Of a stretch of 64,000 nt of DNA, positions 10,022 through 21,333 are shown piece by piece. The stretch comes from Anaspis maculata (Eukaryota > Arthropoda > Insecta > Coleoptera > Scraptiidae): positions 558,001-622,000 of the forward strand of contig OX421966.1 of the NCBI GenBank assembly GCA_949128115.1, written 5' to 3'. The first letter of the stretch is position 1, and every line of letters begins with the position of its first letter. Both the position numbers and the translations under genes were made by a program. The notes beneath the pieces are model-generated. The model saw nothing but the letters and a program-made list of their open reading frames with translations, did no database searches and was not told where the DNA came from.

Positions 10022-11377
10022 ATGAAGTCTGTGATAAAGCTGGTCGTGTTATTTGCCTGGATCTCCACAGAAATTGATGCTCGTCCTTGTACAGAATACT
10101 CCTACAATCAACATCACAGTTACATCACATGCACGGGTATATCCCAGTCTGACGTAAATTTCTCAATGTTGAACAATATTCACCTCAAATATCATGTCAG
10201 AACACTCAAAGTGGTTCAATCAAACATCACCCAGTTGCCTAAGTTATTTCTGTCGAATTTTCCTGAAGTCGGTCAGCTTGACGAACTTAGATTAGGGGAT
10301 AATTACATCAAAGAAGTGGAGCCAGGAACGTTCGTAAAGCTAAGCAATTTGAGCCGGCTCTATTTGGGTAAAAATGAAATTGTCACACTGAAAAATAACA
10401 CTTTTGAAGGTCTAAGCAATTTACAAGAGCTATACCTGTATGAGAATAAAATCTCCGTTGTGGAGAGAAGTGCTTTGGAAGGAATGCCGAAATTGAATGT
10501 ATTAGATTTCGATACCAACCGTTTGAAAACTATACCAGTTGGAGCATTCCAAAGCTTGAGCCTCTTGAAAACCTTGGATTTGACCAACAATGAATTTGAT
10601 GCTCTTGAAAGTTATCTACTTGAAGGGCTAAACGGTTTAGAAAAGTTACGGTTCAGCGGAAATGCAATTTCCATCATCGAAAAAGGTGCCTTGCAAAAAG
10701 TACCAAAACTGGAGATTTTACTCTTACAATCCAACGGTTTGATAAAACTACCAGTCGATGCGTTCCAAGGCTTGAGCTGTTTGACTCTTTTAAAATTGTC
10801 CAAAAATAAAATTGGAAATCTTGAGAACAATACGTTTGAAGACCTGAACAATCTATTTTATCTTGATCTGAAAGAAAATTCAATTTCTCTAATCGAAACA
10901 AATGCTTTGAAAGGAATGTCAAAACTGTCCACTTTGTCGTTGAAAAACAACCGGTTGAGAAATACACCAGTTGGTGCATTCCACGGTTTGAGCCAGTTGA
11001 ATAGTTTAGATTTGTCTAGGAATGAACTGGTTGCTTTGCAAAATGATTCTTTTGAAGGACTAGACGATTTGAACGTGCTATATCTTCAGAAAAACAATAT
11101 TTCTGTTATTGAAATGGGTGCTTTTAGAGGAATCCCGAAATTAGAGTTATTATTCTTGGACAACAACCGTTTGGAAAATATACCGGTTGGTGCGTTTCAA
11201 GGCTCAAGCAGCTTACGCATTTTGATGTTGTCTTCCAATGCAATCAAAGGATTACAATCTGGAACGTTCAATAATCTGACTAGCTTGGAAATGTTGGGTC
11301 TGGAAGAAAATGAAATTCCTCTTTCTGGAAGTGATGGCTTGAAAGAATTGTCACCAAATGTTACAGTTTTATTATAG
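10022..11377 (+). CDS. Secreted LRR protein, copy C
   Basis: 451 residues in one exon, beginning six bases after acceptor TTTCAG (10010-10015). The ATG at 10022 is chosen because it opens a typical signal peptide (MKSVIKLVVLFAWISTEIDA, residues 1-20) and is conserved in every copy. Residues 23-45 hold paired Cys of a minimal N-terminal cap; NIT and NLS glycosylation sites follow. Fifteen 24-residue LRRs fill about residues 85-451 in a repeating order of three types: KNEIVxLxxxxFEGLxNL, NKISVIExxALxGMPKL, NRLKxIPVxAFQxL. There is no C-terminal Cys cap, membrane segment or GPI signal. A secreted, probably glycosylated protein-binding solenoid; immune, gut-lumen or salivary roles are all possible and none is shown. 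Confidence 0.93.
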   Translation: MKSVIKLVVLFAWISTEIDARPCTEYSYNQHHSYITCTGISQSDVNFSMLNNIHLKYHVRTLKVVQSNITQLPKLFLSNFPEVGQLDELRLGDNYIKEVEPGTFVKLSNLSRLYLGKNEIVTLKNNTFEGLSNLQELYLYENKISVVERSALEGMPKLNVLDFDTNRLKTIPVGAFQSLSLLKTLDLTNNEFDALESYLLEGLNGLEKLRFSGNAISIIEKGALQKVPKLEILLLQSNGLIKLPVDAFQGLSCLTLLKLSKNKIGNLENNTFEDLNNLFYLDLKENSISLIETNALKGMSKLSTLSLKNNRLRNTPVGAFHGLSQLNSLDLSRNELVALQNDSFEGLDDLNVLYLQKNNISVIEMGAFRGIPKLELLFLDNNRLENIPVGAFQGSSSLRILMLSSNAIKGLQSGTFNNLTSLEMLGLEENEIPLSGSDGLKELSPNVTVLL

Positions 11378-11982
11378 AACAAACGTTTGGGGAGTATACT
11401 TTAACGTTTTCTGATTTTCTGGAATTTCACGAGCCTAAAACCTGTTTCTGAATGCAATAAACAATTTCAATCTGGAACTTCCATCAACGATTAACTTAAC
11501 ACGTCTGCGAGAATTGTATCTGCAGCATAGCAAATTCAGAATTATCCACAACTAAACTATACCTCCGTCAACAAACTATCCTAACTGCAAACCACTGCTC
11601 TGCAACAACTCTTAAAGCGTTGCAATTTGAATCCCTGGAAAGCAACAGAAGATATAAAATTTGCAAGAGCGAAAATTGTACAAGCTTGCCAGCCAGCCAG
11701 ATGGAATTCTTCCAATAGAGGACTACGCCTGGGGCCAATTCTGTCACATCTATTCCATACAGTTATTGTTATATTATATTATTGACGTGTTCGATATCAT
11801 AGCTTTTATATTCTCATGAACAGACGTACCTGACATTTTATATACACATTCTCCAAATTTCATGGTTATGTATGTTATGTTGGTGCGCAAGCGCGGTTCT
11901 CCGCGACGTCAAACCAGCTGTCTTTGTTCATTCAGTATAAAGTATCTCAACAGAAACCAGCGTTTCATTTCTTGCGTTATCA
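11378..11982 (+). other. Conserved 3' flank / 3' UTR of LRR copy C
   Basis: Aligns by eye with the flanks of A, E and F: GCCAGCCAGCCAGATGGAAT near 11689, CAGACGTACCTGAC near 11821, GCGCAAGCGCGG near 11885 and AGTATCTCAACAGAAACCAG near 11940. Weaker similarity to E continues to about 12090 (TTGGTTCAGCTCT). Some of this must be 3' UTR; the poly(A) site is not obvious. Confidence 0.65.
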
Positions 11983-12106
11983 GAGGCGTCAATGTAAAAT
12001 TTAATTGAGGCCCATCGCAGTTGAATTGATATAAAAAATTCCCGTATCCCGTTGGTTCAGCTCTGGAGGCTCGGGTCTTTTGGACCCCAGAGTGCGGTGC
12101 GAAGGT

Positions 12107-12977
12107 TAAAGAGAATCAAATTTTCTTTCTGAAAAAATATTTTCAAAATTTTGAACCCCACTCCCTTGTCCCTAAAAATTCTCTGACTGTCTAATTTTAT
12201 AATATGGACCTCTCATGTTTTTCTCAATTTAGTCGGCGTCATTCTGAATAACATCAAAGAAGAAAATTTTCTGTGGAAAAAGTGCTACCCAAATTCACCC
12301 CTTAGCTCTCCCCCACCTCAACTCCAAAGTTCAACAAAACACCACCTACTTTGTGATACATCAAATTGAAGGGGATCAAATTTTTTTTCTGAAAAGAATT
12401 TTTTAGAAATTTTCTACCCCTTCCCCAATGAATTGGCCAATTGGAATATTTTAGGGGGGAAATGGGGAGCTTCGAAAATTGTGAAAAAATAATTTCAGGA
12501 AGGGAATTCAATTTTCTTCAATTTGATGTATTAAAAAGTGGATATTGACATTTTAGATTTTTATGGTGAGGGGGAGCGAGGGGGTGAGTTTGGGTGGCTC
12601 ATTTTTATTGAGAAATTTTCTCTTTCGATGCTGTGCAGGATGATGTTGACTGTATTGAAGGGAAATAGAGGTCAAGAATATCAACTTGGACACTCAGAGA
12701 ATTTTGAGAAGAACGGGGGGTGAAGTTGAAAAATTTAAAAATATTTTCCCAGAATAAGATATCAATTCTCTTCATTTGATGTATTGCAAGGTAGGTAGTG
12801 TCATTCGAAATTTCAAAGTTAGGGTAAGTGGGGGCGAGGGGGCTTAAGATATAAATTCTCCAAAGTATGTTGATGTCCCCCTCGATATCAAATTCGACCT
12901 GTTTTTGCTCAGAGACATTTGCACTAGGAATCGGGAGATATCACAGGTGGATAGTTTTCAAATGATCGCCCGGTATA
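12107..12977. mobile_element. Fold-back element copy with the empty site for the gypsy insertion
   Basis: The right end is an inverted copy of TATACCGGG..ATCATTTGAAAAC (ends CCCGGTATA at 12977); the left end is truncated. The interior repeats phrases in opposite orientations, such as TACCCAAATTCACCCCT near 12285 and TTTGATGTATTAAAAAG near 12519. Bases 12330-12350 read ..CAACAAAACACCACCTAC.., exactly what 43915-43925 joined to 53083-53094 would give without the LTR element and one AACAC. Confidence 0.75.
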
Positions 12978-13089
12978 CGTACTTAGACATGAGACAAAGT
13001 CTCTGAACAAAATTTAGCACAAGCAAGTTCTTCTTCAAAGCTTTGCAAAACGTGAATGTAATGTGATAGTTTTTAAAAAATTATATTGG

Positions 13090-13560
13090 CGGAGATTAAG
13101 TACAAAGGCCAACTTCTTCCAGTATCCATATCACTGAGCAACTCTAAGGCTCTGAAGTTATGTAATTATTGAATTCAGCTACGAAGTTCATCGATGGCTG
13201 AATTTTCACTACGATAAAGTTTATGAGTTCAGCGAAATTCTCTCTATAAAGTGATGTACTCTGAGCAGTTCCCTCTATAGAATTAAATTATAGATCAATG
13301 GAAGCTGAGGAATCTAGCAACATTTCTTGCCACAAAGTTGCTGACTTCAGAGGAATTTTTACGAGAAGACTGATGAATACAGCACTTGTTTTCACAAGAA
13401 GTTGATGAATTCAGAGGAATTTACGCTGATGCAAATTGAATAGCCTTCATAATACAGGTATCTTCAGCAATTTGATCATTCTGACTCAATCCCGAATACA
13501 AAATTCATAGATTTTGGACATTTTCGTAGCGTTACACTTTTTTAAGGAATTTTTGCTGAG
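13090..13560. repeat. Degenerate ~34-bp motif DNA
   Basis: Phrases such as AAAGTTGATGAATTCAGAGG and TACGAAGTTCATCGATGG at roughly 34-bp spacing; a diverged monomer region related to the satellite at 25.6-31.9 kb. Confidence 0.55.
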
Positions 13561-13699
13561 GAATCAAATAACCAATTGTGTCAAAATTTCACCCAAAGTG
13601 AACTGAAAGTGTCCTCTAAATGTCCTGCAATTTTCTCAAGTCCGAACTCTTGAGTACCAGAGTGGCCTAATTCAGAAGAGATGAATGTCCAAAAAAGAA

Positions 13700-15600
13700 G
13701 TTCCGTCTTCCAATAGTCTTAGAAATAAAACTGGAAGTTTTTCGTCTCTCAAGTGGAAACTTCGAGCCCAAATTGTGAATATTCTGAGTTTTTAATCAAA
13801 ATTTTGAGATACAAATCGATGCTCCTCGTGTTTGGAGTCAAATCACTCCATGAAAATCCAAGTTGCTCGTATTTAGGAGTTTTGAAATGGAAAAGAGCTT
13901 TTTGAGTGTCAAGTCGAAATTTCTGTTTAAATCCGGAACCTTGAGTTGAGAGTCAAAATTCCTTGCGGTGAAAGTTGAATTTCTCGTGTTGGAACCCGCA
14001 ATTTCCATTAGGAATTCGAGTTCTCCACGCCAAAAGTCGAATTGTCACGTTGAAAGTCGAAATTTCCCGAAAAAAGTCGAAATGTGGTTTTTAAAGCCAA
14101 AATTTCGAGTTCAAAGTCGAAATCATTGTGCCTATTTTGAATCGAAACTCGTCCCTAAATTTCAACATTCTGTGAAAAGTCGCGATTTTGAGATAAGTGT
14201 CAAAGTTCCTATCGGTTAAAATGGAATTTTTTGAAGTTGAAAGCCTAAATTGGCTTCGAAGCCAACATTCTGAAAGAAAAATGGATGTTATCAGTGCCCC
14301 AGAGTTTCAAGATGAGAAATTCGAGTGTAGACTTCAATGTTTTTCGTATTCAAAGTCGACGTTTTGAGAAAACAGTCAATATTTTGTGTCGAAAGTAAAA
14401 ATTTTGTGTTGTGAGTCAATATTTTGAGAAACAAGTTGAAGTTTCTCACGTTGAAGTCACAATTCTTTCTTCGGAGTCAAGATTTGAAGTCAAAATCAAT
14501 TTGTTTTCAAATTCATTGTCGGAAATCTTGAGAGTAAATCGAAGTTATTCGTGTTTTGAAATTTCGAAATGGAGTCGAAGTTTTTCTTATTGGGAGTCAA
14601 AGTTCTGTCGTGTGTCGAATCGCAGTTTTTCATGTTGGAAGTCAAAATTTTGATTCTCCAAAGTAGATATTTCTAGTGTTTTAAAAGTTTTTCGCATTCA
14701 AAATTGGAATTTCAAGATTGAATCCGAAGTTGTTCGTACTTGAAGTCAGAGCTTTCCGTTCTTCAAGTCAAAATTTTCTCCACCAAAAGACGAGACTTTA
14801 GGTTAGCAGTAACATTTTCCGACGGAGTTCAGATTTCGAGGAAAAAGTTCAAGTTTTTTATCCTGAATATCAAAATTTGAAGAAGAAATTCAAAGTCTCT
14901 CTTGTTTAAAGTAAAAGCTTTTCGTCTTAGAAGGTGAGATTTCGAAAACCGTCAAAATTTTGTTCTCAAAGAAAACATTTCGAATACAAAGTCGATGTTT
15001 TCCGTATTCGAAGTCGAAATTCTGAGATCAAAATTCGAAGTTATTTGTGTTTCGAGGTTTAGGGATTGAAGCGGATGTTTTCTTGATCAAAGTTGGAATT
15101 CTGTGTGTAATTTTGAACTTAGCGTTGAAAATCAAAGTTTCTCGTGTTTGAGTTTGACTTGATTTGGAATGGGAATCAAAATTATGAGAAAGCAGTCGAC
15201 ATTTGATTTCCGCAGTCAAGATTTCAACTGCAAAGTCGAAGTTGTCCGTATTCAATGTTGAAATTTCTAGAAAGAAGTTCAAGTTAGCCATGTTTTGGAA
15301 TCCAAAGTCGTCTAAGTTATCCGTAATTGAAGTCAAAGTATGGTTTGTTGTCAATCGGAATTTTTTAAAAATTGTCGAGATTCTGTTTTCGAAGTCAAGA
15401 TTGTCAGTGTAAGTCGAAGTCTTTTGTATTCGAATTTGAAATTCAGGAACAAAAGTCGCAGCGGGTTCTTGTTTGAAGCTGAAGCTTTTCGTGCTTGGAG
15501 TCAAAATCTCGTATTTGAAGTCAAACTTTCAGTTTATAGTGGAAGTTTTTCCGAGTTCAAAGTCGAAACTTTGAGTTGAAAGTCGACGTTTTTTTTACAC
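13700..15600. repeat. Degenerate short tandem repeat, ~1.9 kb
   Basis: Dense recurrence of AAAGTCGAAATTTT, TTCGTGTTGAAAGTC and GAAGTCAAAATTTTGAG, with a basic unit of about 30-35 bp, heavily diverged. It differs in sequence from the GTTGATGAATTC motif. Open frames here on both strands (up to 158 residues) are by-products of the repeat. Confidence 0.7.
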
Positions 15601-15659
15601 TGAACATGTCTTCGTGGTCGGAGGTGAAGATTTTAGGGTTAAAACGCGACACTGGGAAA

Positions 15660-15910
15660 TTGACGCTTTCGGGCCAATTTTGCTATAAACTTGATGAATT
15701 TGGAGAGAAGAAATTGCAAAAAATTGTTTGATCACTGCGAAGTTGAGCTTGAAATTCTTGATTTTGAATCGATAAATTCGGTAGAAATTGCGCTATAAAG
15801 CAGTAGGTTTCGGTGAGACTCCTAACACAACTCCTTCGAATCCAAGTGAATTATTGTTACGTAATTATTGAATTCAGCTTCAGCTACGAAATTCATCGAT
15901 GGCTTTTCAT
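15660..15910. repeat. Short stretch of ~34-bp motif DNA
   Basis: Phrases such as AAACTTGATGAATTTGGAGA and AATTATTGAATTCAGCTTC continue the motif type seen at 13.1 kb; the segment GAATTCAGCT..CTACGAA..TTCATCGATGGC also occurs near 13170. Confidence 0.5.
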
Positions 15911-16329
15911 TTCATCTATTTAATTTATCAATTTTACTCCTTTTTCTTCATCCTTCTACAAAAATTCAAAATTCTCAACAATAAACCAAAATAATACATA
16001 CCTACCTTGTCTCTAACCAACTTCGTTTTGATTGTTATTATTATTCAATTGTTCACTTTTACTTTGACACTTGATACATTTTACACCTTTACTGCTTTGA
16101 AGATGGCCCTTCACCCCCAATTGTAAGGCCGGAACGCGTCAGCAAAATATATTTATTCAATTTACGTGGAGAGACAGATTATTTATACAACTTTATTTCT
16201 GATTTCCGTTATTCAGAACGATTTTCAAGAATAATTTGTCGTCATCTGATAAGCACAGTTCATGAACCAGTCAACTGTGAACGCATGCTGTTCTATACCT
16301 CTTATTCCTGTTTAAAATACAGAGTTAGT
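15911..16329. other. Intergenic DNA, nothing recognised
   Basis: AT-rich sequence between motif DNA and the LRR copy D promoter; no gene, RNA or clear repeat is visible. Confidence 0.45.
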
Positions 16330-16369
16330 CAGTGTTCGTATGATTCCGTTTTCCCAAAATTTTTTTGTG

Positions 16370-16612
16370 ATTTTTGAGACTTGTCGATCACCCTGTAAGT
16401 GAACCTGTCAAGAAGAAGTTCCAAGCAGCCAGTGAATGATAATTTTTCTGAATAATCTACTACATTCGGCCTGCTAAAATTACTTTGAATAAGGAAATTG
16501 AGACACTTTGTATGATAAACTTTGGGCAATTGTGTAATAATAATATCCCATGATAATTTGCTATTAAGTTTTGGTGTGTTTGTGAGATATAAAAGTTCAT
16601 TCGCTTCACATC
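16370..16612 (+). promoter_or_regulatory. Promoter of LRR copy D
   Basis: Conserved upstream block containing TATGATAAACTTTGGGCAAT (16511-16530), TATA box TATAAAAG at 16588-16595 and TCAGT at 16611-16615, predicting a start at A16613. It lies 4.7 kb before the coding exon because the intron is swollen by mobile DNA. Confidence 0.7.
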
Positions 16613-16717
16613 AGTTGAAATAAAATCGCCTCCGAGACCAATACCTACAACGCAAATTGATATTTTGTAACTCCATTGACTCCTGTGAAAATATAGCATC
16701 GTTTTGCAGTGGTAGAG
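16613..16717 (+). other. Non-coding exon 1 of LRR copy D
   Basis: Ends GCAGTGGTAGAG with donor GTAAGTAA (GT at 16718-16719). Sequence after the donor matches the start of the copy C intron, including ATGCATGCAAGCAG (about 16963), and sequence before 21327 matches its end (GATACGAGATCAGT.TATTCGCGA). The 4.6-kb stretch between is therefore one intron enlarged by insertions at about 17872-20858. Bases 17060-17870 of the intron hold nothing I recognise. Confidence 0.68.
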
Positions 16718-18161
16718 GTAAGTAAATCTTGAACTTTAGTCTTTGTTAACTGTTAATAACCATTTTATGGAATGTGGTACAAATTTATTCGACGTGAAAA
16801 GTGAGGAAATATCGAAGAAGATATTTTTTTTGGCTGTAGTACGATATTAGTTGATCAGTTATCTAGTCCTGAGAATACAGTAGATATATGGAATATATTT
16901 CAATTGGGACATTTAATAATAATGCTAATAATATTGATAGTATTCAAGTATCATACAAAGAAATGCATGCAAGCAGCTGTAAACTGAACATTTCTCCATA
17001 TTCTCACGTGAAAATACGCTTTCCGTTGGTCACTAAGCTAACAGTTGAGGCTGTATTCTAGCAGGTCAAAATTATTTTGGAAATTCCTCCCTCAAAAATG
17101 AAAATAAAGACACAATTTCCTCCATACGGTGTACTGCGTGTATCGGAAAATTTAATACAGAGCGTTCTCCCAATTATTTGGAAAATAATATTATCTTTTT
17201 TATCGACAACTTTTCTCAAAAAAACGGCTTTGTACTCAATTCTGTACGTCTCTCAAAGTTATAAAACAGTTGATATTTTTTTTCGTTTGTCAAGAGATGT
17301 CCCAGCAATTCTTCAGAAACTTTTCTAGTGTCTCACGGCTATTGGGCTTTTGAAAAAAATCGTCGTCATGTCTGCCGCGGAACTTCTCATCGTTGTATCC
17401 TACCTGCAACGTCTTTAAAGACTTGGTATGCAGGAACCTATGAGAAATTTTCTTTGAAGTTGGAATTAGAGTCGGTATTTTCATATCAAATAACTGCCGG
17501 CTGAACTGAAATTCAAATACTGTGGAAACAATTATTTTAACAATTGTATCCGAGGTGTTCATCTTCCAGATAAAGTTATCTGGAGAATTATTCGAAGGAA
17601 ATTGGAAATTGTGTTTTCAAAAATTCGAATTTTCCGGGAAAGCCTTAAATTTATTTCCAAACCATCTCATTGTGAAAATCGTCAGTTAAGGCTTCACTTT
17701 CAGCTTCATTCAAGTCCAATCTCAGAAATCCAGGCCGGTGTCACATTTTCAACTGGAAAATTTACGGGAAATTCGATAAAAATTGCCTGGAAATGATCAA
17801 GAACCAGTCACATTTTGTTCAATGGGAAAAAAAGTAAGAATCGGTTCACGGGATAAAAAGCTGAAGATTCTCAAATGACACCACCCATCATGCGATACAT
17901 CAAGCTGAAGAGAATTGAATTCTCTTTTTGGGAAAATATTTTCAAATTTCTCAACCCCACCCCCTTTTTCTCTTAAAATTTCCTGAATGTCCCATTCAAT
18001 ATTCTGGACCCCTCAATTCTATCCAGTTTAATCAGCATCATCCTAAATAGCATTGAAGAAAAGAATTTTTGGTGGAAAAAATGCTACCCTAATTCACCCC
18101 ATTGCTCTTTCCCGCCTCAACTCAAAAATTCAACAAAACAATACCTACTTTGTGATAGGTA

Positions 18162-19209
18162 TACAGGGTGGTCCTCGTTTTATGTCATTAAATTTGAGGA
18201 TCAATAGAAAATAAAAAATAGAGGGGACTTTCTTCAGAAAACATATTTGAGAAATGCCCAATAACAGAGATACAGCCCTTCAAAGTTGAAAATAAATAAT
18301 CGTTCTTTCCCCATAACTTTTGAACCGTTCAACCGATTTCATTCAAAATAGAACCAAAGGTTTCCTGAACTTATCCCCTGTCGAACAATCATAACATGTT
18401 CCATGAAAAAGTTTCAGGGGCTTAGACATTAGGGGGTGACCCTACTTTTCCCCCCCTATTTTTCACCCCCCTAGTTATTTTTAGAAACTGTTCATAATTT
18501 TGAATTCTACGTTTAATTTTGAAGAAAAAATCACTGTTGCAAAATTTTGAATAGAGGCTTCGTTTAGGAGATATTTGGGTTTGAAATTTTGGGAAACATC
18601 CCGAAATCGCCACTTTCAAAGGTATAAAAATTAAAATCCAAAGAAACTCATGATTTCTCAGCTGAAATAGGTTTTCTAGAATTTTTAAGTTGATAAACCA
18701 CCATTTTTTTCTAAGCACGGGAAATTTTCAGGAAAAAAACAATTTGGGTTCTGGAAAGTGGCGATTTTGGGATGTTTTCCAAAGTTTCAAACTCGAATAT
18801 CTCCTTAACGAAGCCTCTAATCAAAATTATGCAGGAGTGACTTTTTCTTTTAAATTGAACGTAGAATTCGAAATTATGAACAATTTCCAAAAATAACTAG
18901 GGAGGTGAAAAATAGGGGGGGAAAAGTAGGGTCACCCCCTAAAGTCTAAGCCCCTGAAACTTTTTTATGGAACATGTTATAATTGTTTGACAGGGGATAA
19001 GTTCAGGAAACCTTTGGTTCTATTTTGAATGAAATCGGTTGAACGGTTCAAAAGTTATGCGGAAAAAACGATTATTTATTTTCAACTTTGAAGGGCTGTG
19101 TCTCTGTTATTAGGCATTTCTCAAATATGTTTTCTGAAAAAAGTCCCCTTCATTTTTCATTTTCTATTGATCCTTGAATTAAATGACATAAAACGAGGAC
19201 CACCCTGTA
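18162..19209. mobile_element. 1048-bp palindromic (fold-back) element
   Basis: The left arm beginning TACAGGGTGGTCCTCGTTTT is repeated in reverse complement at the right end (AAAACGAGGACCACCCTGTA, ending 19209). Arms of about 500 bp are collinear with scattered mismatches around a centre near 18686; shared internal marks are TTCAGGGGCTTAGAC and its complement near 18940. There is no transposase. A related single arm lies at 60147-60690. Class uncertain; long-arm MITE or fold-back transposon. Confidence 0.85.
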
Positions 19210-19589
19210 TATATATATATATCTTATATCTATATCTTATACCTATATCTTATTGAAGAAAATGGAATTTTATTTCTGAAAACAATTTTTTTGGAATTCT
19301 CAACCTCTCCCCCAATAAATTGGACATTTGGAGAACTTTAAAGAGAATTCAATCTCCTTCAATTAGATATATCACAAAGTAGGTATTTTCATTTTTGATT
19401 TTCAAGGTGTGGGGTGGGGAAGTGGAGGGGTGAATTGTGGTGGCACTTTTTCTATAGAAAATTCCTCTTCCAATGCTACGCAGGATGACGTTGACTGCAT
19501 TGAAGAGAATTGATAGATCAAAAATATTAAATTTGTTTTTTAACTATTATTGTTTTTTTTTAAATATTAAATTCTCAACCAATTTTTCG

Positions 19590-20690
19590 TAATTTAGCGT
19601 CAATGGCAAGCCAATTGAACAGGCTACCTAAAAAATATGACAAAATGATAGACCTGTCAAAATTTAAAATAGCGGAAGCAATTGAAAATAACATTTCTTT
19701 TATCCTCATTGCTTCTCAATGAAAATGAGCGAAAAATCAGAACCAATAACTGTTATTGGTTCTGGAATGGAGAAATAGACCTTTTTTGACAATTCAAGAC
19801 AGCAATCAATCAAATCGGCTCATCTGATGAGGAGCTACGGCCAGTTGAAGCGAAGCCTACCTTCCGTTTTTCTATTCCAACAAGTACGAATAAGGCCTAT
19901 TTTCAATAGTTCCCGTCATCTTGAATTTTGACATGTTGGCCATTTTTTTTATATGAAAATGGCAGCTTGTCCAATTGGCTAGCCATTGATACCAAATTTG
20001 AAAAATTGGTGGATATGGCGGGCAGGATATCTAAATTTAGGTCATTTATACGGGAATGAAGGAACCGGTAGGTAGGCTTCGCTTCAACTTGCCGTAGCTC
20101 CTCAGCAGATGACCCGATTTGATTGGTTGCGGTCTTGGATTGTCAAGGAAGGTCTATTCCTTCGTAATAATTATTGGTTTTGATTTTCTGCAGATTTTTG
20201 ATTTAAAGCAATAAGGACAAAAGAAATTCTATTTTCAATTGCTTCCGTCATCTTGGATTTTGACATGTACGTCATTCTCCCATATAAAAAAGAAAGCCTG
20301 TCCAATTGGCTAGTCATTGATACCAAGTTTGAGAAAATCAGTTGAGAAATGAGCAAATGGCGGATTGGCGGACAAAATACCTGAATTGGGATCAATTATG
20401 GGGGAATGAAGAAAATGGAAAGTGGACTTCGCTTCAACTCGCAATAGCTCCTCAGCCGATGACCCGATTTTACTGGTTGTGGTCTTGAATTGACAAGAAA
20501 GGTCTATTCTTTCATAATACATTATTGGTTTTGACTTTCTGGCATTTTTCAATGAAAAGCAACGGGAACAAATGGAGGCCTATTTTAAATTGTCACTGCC
20601 ATCTTGAATTTCAATATGTCGGCAATTTTGAAATACGGAAATGATAGCCTATTCAATTGGTTATTCAATCCTGATGAGTTCGATGAAATC
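19590..20690. repeat. Direct and inverted repeats nested in the copy D intron
   Basis: The phrase CTTCGCTTCAACT.GC..TAGCTCCTCAGC occurs at about 20075 and 20425 (spacing ~350 bp) and once inverted at about 19830-19858. CCGTCATCTTG.ATTTTGACATGT recurs near 19914 and 20247, with a weaker copy near 20590. No protein is encoded. Confidence 0.65.
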
Positions 20691-21333
20691 GGTGGCGGGA
20701 TGAAAATTTTCGAAGGAAAAATTCCGGGCACGGTTTTTCATGGCTCACCCGGTAGATGTCCTCCTCGATATAAAAATCGATCTGTTTTTGCTCAAGATAT
20801 TTTCGCAAGGAAACGGTAGTTATTGCATGTGGATAGTTTCCAAATGATCACCCGGTATTGATACCCTGCGTATACAGTATTAACGAAGAAAATCAGCGAT
20901 CAACTATTCCAAGATGAGTATTGATATCTGAGCTTGATTTAGCTTCGAAGGTTAAGTTAATACCGAAAAGGTATTATCTACTATAAATAAACTCAATTAC
21001 GAAATTGCATTTTTTTTTCTGACAATATGCTTACCGTAGGTCCACAAAAAAAGATGATACGAGATCAGTTTATTCGCGACTTTCGTTTTTCAATTTGTAG
21101 CTGACTGTTCGATAGAAATACTGATTTATTTATATTTCGTTAGGGGAGAGATCATGAGTCTGGTATAGATTCCAGGCGATTTTTTGTGTTCAATCAACTA
21201 GCACTCAGCAGAAAAAATTCAGTACATATTCTGCAATAGTTTGATCGCTAATCATCTTTTTTTGTGGCACCACGACGGTTAGAGAGAGAAGTTTCAATTG
21301 GTACCTGATTGATTTGATCTGTTTCAGATTACC

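Larger units (their letters stand above)
17872..20858. mobile_element. Fold-back element in the copy D intron, with nested insertions
   Basis: Left part (17872-18161) and right parts (19240-19510, 20690-20858) match the fold-back element at 43483/53728, including the end ATGATCACCCGGTAT (20846-20858). Two blocks interrupt it: the 1048-bp palindrome 18162-19209 and a block of direct and inverted repeats at about 19590-20690. Confidence 0.65.

Noticed and set aside
13968..15579. Open frames up to 158 codons
   Set aside because: They are created by a stop-poor short tandem repeat; composition follows the repeat and both strands are open at once.
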